Numbered from the stretch's first letter, positions 24,481-36,948 are shown. The stretch: DNA of 64,000 bases from Mytilus californianus (GCF_021869535.1 NW_026262712.1:65032100-65096099), one strand, 5' to 3'. Notes: generated by a model not told the origin, from the sequence alone. Program-made: numbers and translations.

Positions 24481-27400
24481 TCATATAAATCTCTCTTTTC
24501 TAAGAGTCAATATCCAATCATTCATAAACAGCTTTAATTCTTCTGATGCTTCAGGAACCTTGTCTTTATTTTCATCTATATAATTCTTTAACCTTAAAAG
24601 AAAAATTAATAAAGCATTAATCCTAAATTTTACATAGGGCTTACAAAGACCAACAACTAAACTCATACAGGACTTCTAATGATTAAATGATCTATGCATA
24701 TTTAAACAAGTCGGTGACATGTGAAAATTATCTTAATCTGACGGTTACATCCAAAACCTACAAAATAATAAAAAAAAAATTTAAATCAAAAGGGAGATTA
24801 CTTCTACCAATCAAGAGAGATTTCACAATTTTTGTCGAGCCTGCGACTTTTGTCGCAGAAAGCTCGACATAGGGAAAGTGATCCGGCGGCGGCGTTAACT
24901 AACTTCTTAAAAGCTTTATATTTTAGAAGGTGGAAGATCTGGATGCTTCATACTTTGTATATGGATGCCTCATGTTACGAAGTTTCTGTCAGTCACATGT
25001 CCAATGTCCTTGACCTCATTTTCATGGTTCAGTGACTACTTGAAAAAAAAGTTAAGATTTTTTGTAATGTTAAATTCTCTCTTATTATAAGTAATAGGAA
25101 AACTATATTTGGTATGTGCGTACCTTGCAAGGTCCTCATGCCCGTCCGACAGTTTTCACTTGACCTCAACCTCATTTCATGGATCAGTGAACAAGGTTAA
25201 GTTTTGGTGGTCAAGTCCATATCTCAGATACTATAAGCAATAGGTCTAGTATATTCGGTGTATGGAAGGACTGTAAGGTGTACATGTCCAACTGGCAGGT
25301 GTCATCTGACCTTGACCTCATTTTCATGGTTCAGTGGTAATAGTTAAGTTTTTGTGTTTTGGTCTGTTTTTCTTATACTGTATGCAATAGGTCTACTATA
25401 TTTGGTGTATGGAATGATTGTAAGGTGTACATGTCTAGCTGGCAGGTGTCATCTGACCTTGACCTCATTTTCATGGTTCAGTGGTCAAAGTTAAGTTTTT
25501 GAGTTTTGGTCTTTTTTTCTAATACTATATGCAATAGTTCAACTATATTTGGTGTATGGAAATATTTTATGATCTATATGTCAGTCATGCAGGTTTTATT
25601 TGACCGTGACCTCATTTTCAAGGTTCATTGCTCAATGTTAAGTTTTTGTGTTTTGGTCTGTTTTTCTTAAACTATAAGCAATAGGTCAACTATATTTGTT
25701 GTATGGAAGAATTGTTAGCTGTACATGCCTGCCTAGCATGGTTCATCTGACCTTGACCTCATTTTCATGGTTCATTGGTCAATGTTTAGTTTACTAGGTT
25801 AATGTTTAGTTTATGTGACAGTTGTAATAAAGCTTTATATTTAGGACTATCAACATAGTATCAATGACTAGTAAAGAAGGCGAGACATTTCAGCGTGTGC
25901 ACTCTTGTAATATTGGTAAAAGTGAGTTTATGTTTCGATTTCCAAAAAAAATCCCATTTGTCAAACTAGACCAATAGAAAATAAATGTTATGTTCTGAAA
26001 ATTGCTTTCTGCCAAAAATCTGTAAACTAACTTAATTAGCAGATACTGTATTTCGTGTATAGCCCTTTTCAGTCGATTTCGAGGCAATTTATGTTTTCAC
26101 GGTTTTCATAATTTTTTTGATGTATTTATATAAAGGATGGACCCAAATGTTACATATTTGTGCCAATTTATATTTGCTTTATTTTTCTACTCTCAAAAGT
26201 CATATAAATGATTGTTGCAAAAATTTGTTGGTTTACAGTACCTGTATTCTGTTGGGATAGAAAGAAAACAAATTGTGATTTTTTTCACTGAACTTAAAAA
26301 AAACTACTTTAAAAATACAATTACCTATTGATTTCATCTAGAACAAATTGTATTGGTGGTATATTTTCCATTGACTTAAGTGACATTAGTAGATTTCTCT
26401 CTGGTGATTCCTTTAATCTGAAAACTTGAAGATCTTCTTTATCAACAACATTCCTAAAAATGACAAGAATAGAAAGAAATTCAGATCTTCATCACACATT
26501 TTACATATACATAAACAATATACTTATTAGTAACCCCTAAAAAAAACACTATCCCTTTAAAGGTCCAGATTTGTTGCAGGAAGCCTTTTTTTCGGAAACT
26601 CCATTAAATATATTTAAAACGGGTATTATCAAAAAACTAAATACTTATATATGCTGTAATGCAGCCAACTGAATCTTCTCATTACAAATTATGTACCAGG
26701 AATCAGTTCAATATCTACAACAATGGCTGAATACGAGCAAGTAAACTTGCATTTGTAAATTAAAGACAGACAGCAAATCTTTTATAAGGACTAACAATGG
26801 AGAACCTTTATTTTCATGAAGACAAATAGGCAAAATGGTCCAAGGACACAGTTATCGTCCTTAGGTTTTCGTTGTCTACAAATATAGTCCCTAGTGTGAA
26901 CAGTGTATAACTTGCATTTTTTTTTTATACACTTTTCCAATTTATTTCTTAATATTTTATGCATGAAATATTAAGTAAGGGGATGAAATTACATGTTAAA
27001 AAAATTTGGGTGCTGAATCTTTATGTTAAGTAGTGATTTGGTCCAGTTAAAAAAGGTCAAAAATTAGAATGTCTGAAGCTGTCAAACTGAATTTTAGCCC
27101 CCCTTAACACAGAATTGTCAATATTTTGAGTTAGAGCTGGTAGAAGTTTCTATAATTTTGATATTATTTGTATCAATAGTAGTACACTACACTGTAAAAA
27201 TCTTTTTGAGATAGAGCAGGTGCGATTTTTTTAATTTGAATTTATTGTCTAAAAGAAATGCACTACGAAATAAGTGTGTTCTCATGCCAAAGGAGTAGGT
27301 CCGGTAAGGGCCGATTTTGGCCTCAAAATTCAAGTTCATCTGATGAAAGATTTTTTACACTTTTCAAACACTTAAGTGTCTACTTAAGTCGATTCAATCA

Positions 27401-30400
27401 GTTTCTGTGAAAGATTTGAACTGATTAAGTCATTAAAGACGCTCAAATTCAAGCTTAAATATGAAAAATCTATCAAATATGCCATAATATGTCACTTTTC
27501 AGATGGTTTTTGTCAAAAATGAAAGTGGCCACATCTGTGTTCATTCTTAACCTTTATATATGTTATGTATTATCATCAAATACAACTTACATTTAAATAT
27601 TAAGAATGAACACAAATGCGGCCACTTCCATTTCAGACGGAAACCGTCTAAAAATTAACCAAAATGCTAAAATTTCGAATATTTCAGTAATTTAGCATGA
27701 CTTAATGATGCTAGTACCCGATACATGTGCATTGTATTGTCAAAAACAGCCCATATTTATGTAACAGAAGTATTCTTCTTTCCAATAAATAGCTAAAAAC
27801 TTACATTTTAACAATTTTGTAAAACTGCTATATTTTGAGGCCAAAAAGGGGTCTTACTGGGCCTACTCCTTTAGGTCATGATCTGAAAACAGTGACTATA
27901 CAATTAAAACCCCAATTCCAGATTGAAAACAGAGTAAATAACACTTTCATTTAAAAAAAATTTTGTGTTTAATTGCAATAATTAGGTCCAATGTATGTCA
28001 ACCATAATGAAACTCAAACATAATCTTTAACTATTAAATCACTATACATCATGTATTATAAGCCAAATATCAACTCATTGTCTGCAATGACAACAGAAAA
28101 TGGAGAAGAAAACTGTTGTTTTAACTTAACTTTCTTAGTCGAATGACTATAATAAGTTCAAAACTTCAAGCTGACTCAAAAAAAATAAAACAAGAGCAAA
28201 ACTTATATGTGAAATTTGTCTCATCATTATTAAATTTTATACCAAATATCAGCTTAATATCTACAACTATTAATGGCCAAAAACAGAGACGAAAACTGTA
28301 AGGCTGTAATTTGTAAAGTTGGTTGGTTCTTATGTCATTGAAGTATACCCAATGTCTTCTTTTATATATATTGATTCACAAAAAGTTGATTACTGAAAAA
28401 TTCCGAAATTATTGTGGTTTTTATTATTGCAAAAAATGTGACAGGGTAGTAATCGCAATAAATTAAACTCGCATTTGGTCTAAAATGACAAAATTGCAAT
28501 AATAAATGCTTGCAATAATTTTAGAATTTACAGTATCCTTTATACTGACTGACATCAAACCAAAAATACAACATTTAACAAAGATGCCACAATCAAGCTT
28601 AAGATACTAATAAAGTACTCATTTAACCTGTACATTAGCTTTAAATTCAAATATATATACCAGTATATTCAACATACACTCAAATCTGCATATAAAATTC
28701 ACCTCTAAGAGTAGATCAAACTTACTTTATAAGAGAGGTGCCCTTTGAATTGATGTTCAAAATGATTAAAGGTTTTATAATACTGCAGATGGACAAGAAG
28801 GTGACATGACAAGAATGGTTTTCACTCAAAAGAGGTGAACTTTACAGAATGTTTGACTGTATAAGGGGACATAATTCAGAAATGTGAGCAGTGTTTATAG
28901 TGAAAAAAGATGGAATGAAGCTGGAAACTTACTTTGCATTCTGTAAGAGCCTAATGATTATGTATGCCAATTTTGATTGTCTTTCAGTCATCTGAAGATC
29001 ATATGGCTTATCTTTAGTCCATTTCTCAAATAATTTAAGTCCTTTATTACCTAAAGCATCTCTTAAATATTTATCTAGACATAAACTGAAACAAAAAGTC
29101 AAATAGAAACAACTTGTTATGTGTAAATAAAAATAAAATGTACTAGAATTACAAATAAAAAGTATTCATACATTGTCACTATCTTTTCATAAGAAAATAA
29201 AAACAATTTCTAGAAATTGAATGTACGATCACTGAACAATATGGGCAAAGCCTGCTGATAAACTTTAACAACGTAAAATAAAGGCTTACTATAGTTAATA
29301 ACAAAACGGTATGTATTTTGTTGAAGGCTTTCTGTGGTTTACATCCTCGTCCTTTGCTCATTGGAGGAAAATGTCTCATTTGCAAACATAAACCACATTA
29401 ATATTCCCTTATTATTATACATCAAAATTTTTTACAGACATTTCCTCTTGTTATATTACATTCAATTTCTTTCTTGCTCTAAGAATTTCATAATATAGAA
29501 TAGCACTTTGCCATTCTTGTAAAACTGCTGAGATGAAACACTCCCATGTCACAGTATTACTTTTCGTTTTTTAAATCAGGCCGTTGGTCTACTTGTTTCA
29601 CCTTTTGTTATGTCAGGGTTATTTATAGCTTACTATACTGTATAGGTTTTGCTCATTGTTGAAGGCTGCACAGTGACCTATAGATGCATAAATCCCATCG
29701 TTTGGTTTCTGGTGGAGAGTTGTCTCATTGGCAATCATACCACTACTCCTTATTTTAGTTAGAACTTAAAATTTAATTTGAAGGCTCTAAAATCCAGTGG
29801 CAGTCAAAGACTAAACCATAAATGTGAAAGCTACATATTTAAGTATAGCATTCAACAAATAATGCACATTGCCAGGATGGCATATTCATATTTGTTCCTG
29901 TATATCTCCCAGGAACCAAGGAGCTGTTGCATACCTGTTTAAAAATAAATGCCTTTTCAATAAAAGTTGTTTGATAGTTTCAGAAGAAGCAACATATGAT
30001 GATTCTTGTAAAAATAAAGTCTCTACACATCTATGGTCTCCTGCCAATAGTAACTCTCCATATCTGTAAACTTCATGTACTGTATAATCTAAAGCCTCCC
30101 TCTCACTACTCTGTAAAATGTTGATAAAATATCTAAACAAGTAACCTTGTATGCTTATAAATAGGATACATTGTACTAATATTTTTAGTGTGAATATTTT
30201 TGAGTTACCATTGACATCCTAAAAGACAATTGTATCAAACAATTTTCCAAGCTTAAAAATGAAAACCATATTAAGCATGTTAAAACTTCTGCAATTTCTA
30301 ATGACTTGCATATCATATACATGTATTGTATAATTTTAAATTCTGCTTTTAAAGTTAAGGACCAACATATGAGGTTCCATTTCAACATAATAAAAGAACA

Positions 30401-33400
30401 GAGTTCCAATGTCCCCCGTGTTGCAAATATTTTATCTATCCAAGGTACAAGGGCAATAACTGATCTTTAAAACTTTTTATTATTAATATCTTAAGAGAAA
30501 TGAAGGCTTCAGAGCAAATGCAATGTGATTTCCATTATAATTTATATTTCCAAAGGGCATTATTCATTAATAAAATGCTCCGCAGGGCGCAGCTTGATAC
30601 GACCGCAGAGGTCGAACCCTGAACAGTTGGGGGAAGTATGGACACAACATTCAAGCTTGATACAGCTTTGGATTTGGATTGTGATTAAATATTTGACACA
30701 GCATAGGTTTCTAACACAGATTGAATGTGGTCTAAGAACTTAAAAATTTTAAATTGGACATTCACCTATTATGGTCCAATATCCAAAATCTAAATACATG
30801 GTTAGATTCAGCATATCAAAGAACCCCATGAATTCAATTTTTGATGAAATCAAACAAAGTTTAATTTTGGACCCTTTTGACCACAATGTGGACAAAGTTG
30901 ATAACGGGGCCCAAAAATCAAAAATCTAAATACATGGTTAGATTCAGCATATCAAAGAACCCCATATATTCAATTTTTGTTGAAATCAAACAAAGTTTAA
31001 TTTTGGACCCCGATTTGGACCAACTTGAAAACTGGGCCCACAATTAAAAATCTAAATACATGTTTAGATTCAGCATATCAAAGAACCCTAAGAATTCAAT
31101 TTTTGTTAAAATCAAACTAAGTTTAATTTTGGACCCTTTGGACCTTAATGTAGACCAATTTGAAAACGGAACCAAAAATTAAGAATCTAAATACACGGTT
31201 AGATTGGGCATATCAAAGAACCCCAATAATTCAATTTTTGATGAAATCAAACAAAGTTTAATTTTGGACCCTTTTGACCTCAATGTGGACAAAGTTGATA
31301 ACGGGGCCCAAAAATCAAAAATCTAAATACATGGTTAGATTCAGCATATCAAAGAACCCCATATATTCAATTTTTGTTGAAATTAAACAAAGTTTAATTT
31401 TGGACCCCGATTTGGACCAACTTGAAAACTGGGCCCATAATCAAAAATCTAAATACATGTTTAGATTCAGCATATCAAAGAACCCTAAGAATTCAATTTT
31501 TGTTAAAATCAAACTAAGTTTAATTTTGGACCCTTTGGACCTTAATGTAGACCAATTTGAAAACGGAACCAAAAATTAAGAATCTAAATAAACGGTTAGA
31601 TTCGGCATATCAAAGAACCCCAATAATTCAATTTTTGATGAAATCAAACAAAGTTTAATTTTGGACCCTTTTGACCTCAATGTGGACAAAGTTGATAACG
31701 GGGCCCAAAAATCAAAAATCTAAATACATGGTTAGATTCAGCATATCAAAGAACCCCATATATTCAATTTTTGTTGAAATCAAACAAAGTTTAATTTTGG
31801 ACCCCGATTTGGACCAACTTGAAAACTGGGCCCATAATCAAAAATCTAAATACATGTTTAGATTCAGCATATCAAAGAACCCTAAGAATTCAATTTTTGT
31901 TAAAATCAAACTAAGTTTAATTTTGGACCCTTTGGACCTTAATGTAGACCAATTTGAAAACGGAACCAAAAATTAAGAATCTAAATACACGGTTAGATTG
32001 GGCATATCAAAGAACCCCAATAATTCAATTTTTGATGAAATCAAACAAAGTTTAATTTTGGACCCTTTTGACCTCAATGTGGACAAAGTTGATAACGGGG
32101 CCCAAAAATCAAAAATCTAAATACATGGTTTGATTCAGCATATCAAAGAACCCCATATATTCAATTTTTGTTGAAATCAAACAAAGTTTAATTTTGGACC
32201 CCGATTTGGACCAACTTGAAAACTGGGCCCATAATCAAAAATCTAAATACATGTTTAGATTCAGCATATCAAAGAACCCTAAGAATTCAATTTTTGTTAA
32301 AATCAAACTAAGTTTAATTTTGGACCCTTTGGACCTTAATGTAGACCAATTTGAAAACGGAACCAAAATTTAAGAATCTAAATACACAGTTAGATTCGGC
32401 ATATCAAAGAACCCCAATAATTCAATTTTTGATGAAATCAAACAAAGTTTAATTTTGGACCCTTTGGACCTCAATGTGGACCAATTTAAAAACGGGGCCC
32501 AAAATCCAAAAACTAAATACACGGTTAGATTCAGCATATTAAAGAACCCCATGAAATCAAGAATAAAACCCCATTGAAATTGGTCAAGAAATAAGCAATT
32601 TATAGGAAGTATCTTCTTTTGCACAATCCTGTGCTATTAAATATTTCTTGCTATTGTGCAATACTGTACAATTGACAATTTCTTGCTATTGTGCAATATT
32701 GTGCTATTGGATATTTCTTGCTATTGCGCAATACTGTGCAATTGAAGATTTCTTGCTATTGCGCAATACTGTGCAATTGAAGATTTCTTGCTATTGTGCA
32801 ATACTGTGCAATTGAAAATTTCTTGCTATTGCACAATACTTATTATATAATAATTTACACATCCTGTTTGGTGTGTATCTCCTACCATATCATTATTATT
32901 TGATTTTAAATATAAATCAGAAATAACCAACTTAAAATGGAAAATTTTTAAAAGAAACAAAAAAGGAAAAAAAGAAAAAAAAGGAAAAAAAAATAAATCC
33001 CCCCCCAAAATTTTTTGAACCCCCATTATGATTCATCACCCCCAAACTCAATCCCAGCCTTCCCTTTGTGGTATGGTACCTTGCAGTACAATTTCAGAGA
33101 GATCCATACACTTGAACACAAGTTATTGTCTGGAAACTAGAAAAAAATGTGTTTTTTGGCCCCTTCTTGGCCCCAAATTCCTAAACGTTTAGGGTAATTA
33201 CCCCCAAACTCAAACCCAGCTTTCCCTTTGTGATATGGAACCTTGTAGTACAATTTCAGAAAGATCCATACACTTACACACAAGTTATTGTCATGAAACT
33301 AGAAAAATGCTTGTTTTTTGCCCCTTTTTTGGCCCCTAATTCCTAAAATTTGGAGGCAATTACCCCCAAAATCAATCCCAGCATTCCTTTAGTGATATGG

Positions 33401-36221
33401 AACCTTGTGGTACAATGTCAGAGAGATCCATACACTAACACACAAGTTATGTCTGGAAGTTACAAAAATGCTTATTTTTGGCCCCTTTTTGGTCCCTAAT
33501 TCCTTTACTGTTATTACCATAACCCCCAAAATCAATCCCAACCTTCCTTTTGTGGTATTGAACCTTGTGGTAAAATTTCATAAAGATCCATTCACTTAAA
33601 CTAAAGTTAGAGTGCGAAAACCAATGTGTCTTCGGACGACGCCAGACGACGCCGGACGACGACGACGACGACAACGACGACGCCGGACGACGACGACGCC
33701 AACGTCATACCAATATACGACCACAAAAAATTTTTTGCGGTCGTATAAAAATTATTGATCGGCACTGATTTTTGAACTTGTCCAAGACATTGCTGATATA
33801 AACCTATGATTTAAGTTTCATAATCTGGCAAGAATTGTACACGTGACAGTGCTAACGATGCAATTTTCCATAAAATTAATGTTTCCAAGGGGCATAACTC
33901 TTTCAAAAATAATTGATCGGCACTGATTTTCGAACTCGTCTAAGAAATTGATGATATAAACCTATGATATAAGTTTCATAAAAATCTGGCAAGAATTGTA
34001 CATGTGAGAGCGCTAACAAAACCGGATGGACGGACCCACAGACGGCCGGACGGACGGATGGCCGGCAGGTATTTCCATGTCCCACGCAACACTTTGCACA
34101 GGGGACAAAAAAAGAAGATGTGGTATGATTGCCAATGAGACAACTATCCACCAGAGACCAAATGACCTAGAAGTTAGCAACTATAGGTCACTGTATGGCC
34201 TTCAAGTTCATTTTTCTGATACAACATGTACAATATCAAAAACCACCTTAAAGTCTTTCCTTTTTTCAAGTATAGCAAAACTCCAGTACTATCAGTGTTT
34301 AGTGGTTTTTAAATGTATTTTATCATGTTTATACAGTAAAGTAGTTGTAACTAAACTGAAGAATTTAAGAAACCATGAGGTAATAAAATATTTGACTATC
34401 CTATTATTAAATACAATACCTTAACAGTTTGAGGAGGTTGTTTATCAAACCCTAGTAATGACTTTGTATCAGCTTGGTATATAACAAACATGTCCATATC
34501 ACTTTTCTCTGTATCTAAGTTGTACCTTCAAAGTAAAACATCGTACAATCAGCGCCGTAATGGAAATACAGTTAAACCTGTCTAAACCAACCACCTGAGA
34601 GACAAAAGATCTTGTTCAGATTAGACAGGTTTTTGGTTTACACAGGTTAATTTATCATTGATTATTAACTGTATGTCTTGTGTTCACTTTTGAAAGGTTT
34701 CTTTATTAAGTCAGGATTCACTTTAGACATGCTCTTTGTTGACCCTTGGTCAATATACTTTTTGGGAGATTTGTTTTTATGTCAATGAACAGTTATGAGG
34801 CATCATATTGCCATGAGTTATTTGTTAATTATATTATCCAATATATCACATACAGTCATTATGGTGGAACATTCGTTCATGCTGGAATTAAAACAACATA
34901 GAATACCTGTTCCTTAAGTTTACAACAAATACAAGACATGTTCACTCACTCTCACAGAACCAATGAAATTAAAGTAAAACAGAGAAAGGTCTTCAATTAT
35001 AAATTTATTAACCCTTTCGCATAAGCAAAATGCAATGAAAGATTAATATATTTCTTTAATCATCTACAAAATGTATTAAATCTTAGCATTTAATAAACAA
35101 TTTTTCATAGTTGTGAAAAAAAAACTGTATAATTTTGTATCACTTTAGAGGGTCCTCATGGGGGGTACCCGGTAATCAAATAATCATTAAATTTTAGTCA
35201 TTGTAATCAAATAATCATTAAATGTTTGTCCTGGTAATCAATATTTTTTTCTCAAATTGTGGTAATCAAATAATCAAGAAGGGGTCTGGGAATCAAATGA
35301 TCACATAAAAATACCCTTGTTAATAAAATAATCATAAAGAAATTACCCTAGTAAACAGGTAATCAAGAAAACCATGACAGCCCTCACTTTAATTTAATAT
35401 TCTTTTAAAATATACCTCTGACTTCCAAAAGGACATGCCAATAAAACTGTTCCTAATTCATTCTCAACCTTCTTTACCAACTGTGACCAATTTTCAATAA
35501 AGTTTTCTGTGTTCCTTGCAGGTCTCATGAAGGGTGGTGGTAGTCTGCTTTCATGTAATTTGACCTTTTCTTCCTGTTTCATTTTTAACTTTTTATAATG
35601 CTCATCCATTTGTTTACAAAGTTCTTGGCCAGTTTCCTTATCAATTTCATGCCAATTCCTGGCTTTATTTAGTGGCATTTTATCAATACAGTAAAAGTTT
35701 GCTGTTTTTTGGAACGGAAGACATTGTTCTCCAAATTGAGACGAATATTCAGTAATCCATTTCAAATTGAAATAAAACCATGGTGACAGATCATCATCCC
35801 TTTTCAAATTATTGGTATTCAGCATTTCTTTTCCCACAGCGACATCATCTGATTTCTCTGAATCCTCATCAAATTCTTTATCGCTATTTGCATCAATTTT
35901 TGGTTCAGACTGCATCGTAACATATCCATGCCAACCATGGCAATTATTTACACTGAATATTATAATAACAATTGAAGTCTGAAACGCTGATGACAATATT
36001 TCTCTAGGCTGAATAGGGGAGGTAACTCTGTCTCTGCAGGCCCATCTGCTGTTGTTGATACAAGTCTGTAGTGATTTTATATTTGCACATTTGGCAATAA
36101 AATATCTAATTTTGTCCTTTACTTCCATGACTAACATAGATAGGCTAAATGAGAAAGAAAAAATACCAATACAGTGCTTTTTAATAGTCGCATAAATACA
36201 GACATCAGTTTGACACAACAA
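24481..36221 (-). CDS. Predicted nucleotidyltransferase (RlaP-type), 493 residues, six exons
   Basis: Exons in gene order: 36221-35416, 34525-34420, 30110-29935, 29085-28933, 26453-26325, 24592-24481. All junctions have AG/GT borders and keep one frame of 494 codons. The domain starts near residue 260. ACPFGSQRY-NLDTEKSDMDMF gives the Gly-Ser (266-267) and Asp-x-Asp (278, 280) of a polymerase-beta-type nucleotidyltransferase. LLLAGDHRCVETLFLQ (325-340) and KLAYIIIRLLQ (401-411) match the later blocks of the RlaP family (known in bacteria as a partner of RNA ligase). The N-terminal 140 or so residues are not recognised; they include an acidic stretch and a charged helix ending EEKVKLHESRLPPPFMRP. 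The start is uncertain: Met at 36221, 36137, 36128 or 35915 are all in frame. The substrate is unknown. Confidence 0.88.
24833..25908 (+). repeat. Tandem-repeat cassette B with intact terminal hairpin
   Basis: The hairpin at 24833-24869 has TGTCGAGC pairing with GCTCGACA, and inside it CTGCGAC pairing with GTCGCAG around a TTT loop. Then come ATAGGGAAAGTGATCCGGCG, a GGC run, TTAACTAACTTCTTAAAA, and about six monomers of ~146 bp with GACCTTGACCTCATTTTCATGG. The right end is GGACTATCAACATAG...GGCGAGACATTTCAGCGTGT + GCACTCTTG. It lies within the last intron of the nucleotidyltransferase gene. Confidence 0.9.
27288..27873. mobile_element. About 590-bp element with terminal inverted repeats
   Basis: The left end AAAGGAGTAGGTCCGGTAAG...TTTTGGCCTCAAAAT and the right end ATTTTGAGGCCAAAA...CTTACTGGGCCTACTCCTTT are mirrors over about 40 bases. 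Inside, GAAAGTGGCCACATCTGTGT-TCATTCTTAA and TTAAGAATGAACACAAATGC-GGCCACTTCC form a second mirrored pair. No transposase frame, so non-autonomous. Confidence 0.85.
29590..29755 (-). repeat. Dispersed repeat, GTGGTATGATTGCCAATGA family
   Basis: The plus strand reads TATAGCTTACTATACTGTAT, TTGAAGGCTGCACAGTGACC, then TCTGGTGGAGAGTTGTCTCA and TTGGCAATCATACCACTA. Intronic, between the exons at 28933-29085 and 29935-30110. Confidence 0.8.
30770..32560 (+). repeat. ~132-bp satellite with 397-bp higher-order repeat
   Basis: Monomers contain AATCTAAATACATGGTTAGA, TTCAGCATATCAAAGAACCC and CAAAGTTTAATTTTGGACCC. Three monomer types alternate (CCCATATATTC, CCTAAGAATTC, CCCAATAATTC), giving a 397-bp unit. 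Four or so units run from about 30909 to 32497. Two 101-codon frames at 31274 and 31671 are identical in translation and exactly 397 bases apart, which shows recent copying, not protein coding. Confidence 0.93.
32648..32842. repeat. 35-bp array with ATTGCGCAAT palindromes, 5-6 copies
   Basis: Unit: TTGCTATTGTGCAATACTGT then GCAATTGAAGATTTC. TTGCTATTG anchors are at 32648, 32683, 32718, 32753, 32788 and 32823. Each unit holds ATTGTGCAAT or the self-complementary ATTGCGCAAT. Confidence 0.9.
33038..33612 (+). repeat. ~161-bp tandem repeat, about 3.6 copies
   Basis: Units start CCCCCAAACTCAATCCCAGC or a near form at about 33039, 33201, 33363 and 33523. They contain CTTTGTGGTATGG, ACCTTG-AGTACAATTTCAGA, GATCCATACACTT and TTTTTGGCCCC. 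The short frames on either strand are repeat translations. Confidence 0.9.
33752..34105 (+). repeat. Two ~158-bp units, GGAC microsatellite and GGGGACAAAAAA end
   Basis: ATTGATCGGCACTGATTTT starts the units at about 33754 and 33912. After AAGAATTGTACATGTGAGAG comes the GGAC/GGCC-rich stretch 34024-34066, then CCATGTCCCACGCAACACTT and GCACAGGGGACAAAAAA. The plan is like that of 8580-9030. Confidence 0.75.
34113..34206 (+). repeat. Dispersed repeat, GTGGTATGATTGCCAATGA family
   Basis: GATGTGGTATGATTGCCAAT, GAGACAACTATCCACCAGAG and CACTGTATGGCCTTCA: a 5' piece of the element seen at 13095. Confidence 0.8.
35148..35386. mobile_element. Possible MITE with GTAATCAAATAATCA blocks
   Basis: AGAGGGTCCTCATGGG on the left weakly mirrors CCATGACAGCCCTCACT on the right. 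The interior repeats GGTAATCAAATAATCA several times. It abuts the end of the first nucleotidyltransferase exon (donor at 35415). Confidence 0.4.
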
Positions 36222-36948
36222 CAGTTACTGTTGAAACAGTTTTACTCAATAAACACACATTCATAATATCAAAAGTCCATTACTCTAGTAATGGACTTCT
36301 GATAATATTTAACACATTTGAAAATATGGTGCAATTTAGAACATGTAGAATATAGTAAAGAATAGAGTAAATACAACTATCCACCAACAGTCAGGGGTAC
36401 TACTTGTACAAGTAATCTTTATTTACTTGAAGAAGTAAATAAAATATACTTATATAAGTTAATTATAATGTTTGAATAATCTCCCCTTAATTTTCTCAAA
36501 AATTTACTTGTATAAGTAAATTTTTTTTACAATCCCACAAAAATTCTCAAGTTTTGAGATGTAAAATCATGCCTTTAACAATTTTTCTCAGGTTAGCTCA
36601 TAATTTTTGATAACAGTTCAATGTTTCATCTCATTATTTCAACAAAGAAACTGATTGCGCAAAGATGTTAAGTATTTGTGAAAGGCCTTCAAAAATTGCT
36701 CCTTGGGGGCTTGTAAATGAGCAGTGTTCTGAAGATAACAGACAAATGAGATTTTCATTTTCCATGAAATTACACTTAAATGATTAGTAAAGACATCTGC
36801 AAAGGACAGACTTTTATGTTAATTTATAAAGTTTACAGGTAACAATAAAAACGATAAAATTGTAACCAGCAATTTCTGTATGAAATCAGGTCTCTGTCCG
36901 GAAATACATTTTGGCAATTAGTTTCGGATGTAACAATAATTATTTAAG

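Larger units (their letters stand above)
30573..33750 (+). repeat. Composite satellite element F with mirrored ends
   Basis: The left end has CGCAGGGCGCAGCTTGATAC then GACCGCAGAGGTCGAACCCT. The right end has a near-perfect hairpin (33713-33746) closing with TTTTTTGCGGTCGTAT. ATACGACCGCA (30597-30607) and TGCGGTCGTAT (33736-33746) are exact mirrors. Between them, in order, are a ~132-bp satellite, a 35-bp array, four ~161-bp units and a GAC/GCC triplet run (33636-33703). I read it as one compound element in the 30111-34419 intron. Confidence 0.7.

Noticed and set aside
31274..31976. Two identical 101-codon frames
   Set aside because: They are translations of the 397-bp satellite; identity comes from the repeat, not selection on protein.
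34026..34424. 132-codon plus-strand frame
   Set aside because: It begins in a GGAC microsatellite, crosses a dispersed repeat and runs over the opposite strand of a real exon.
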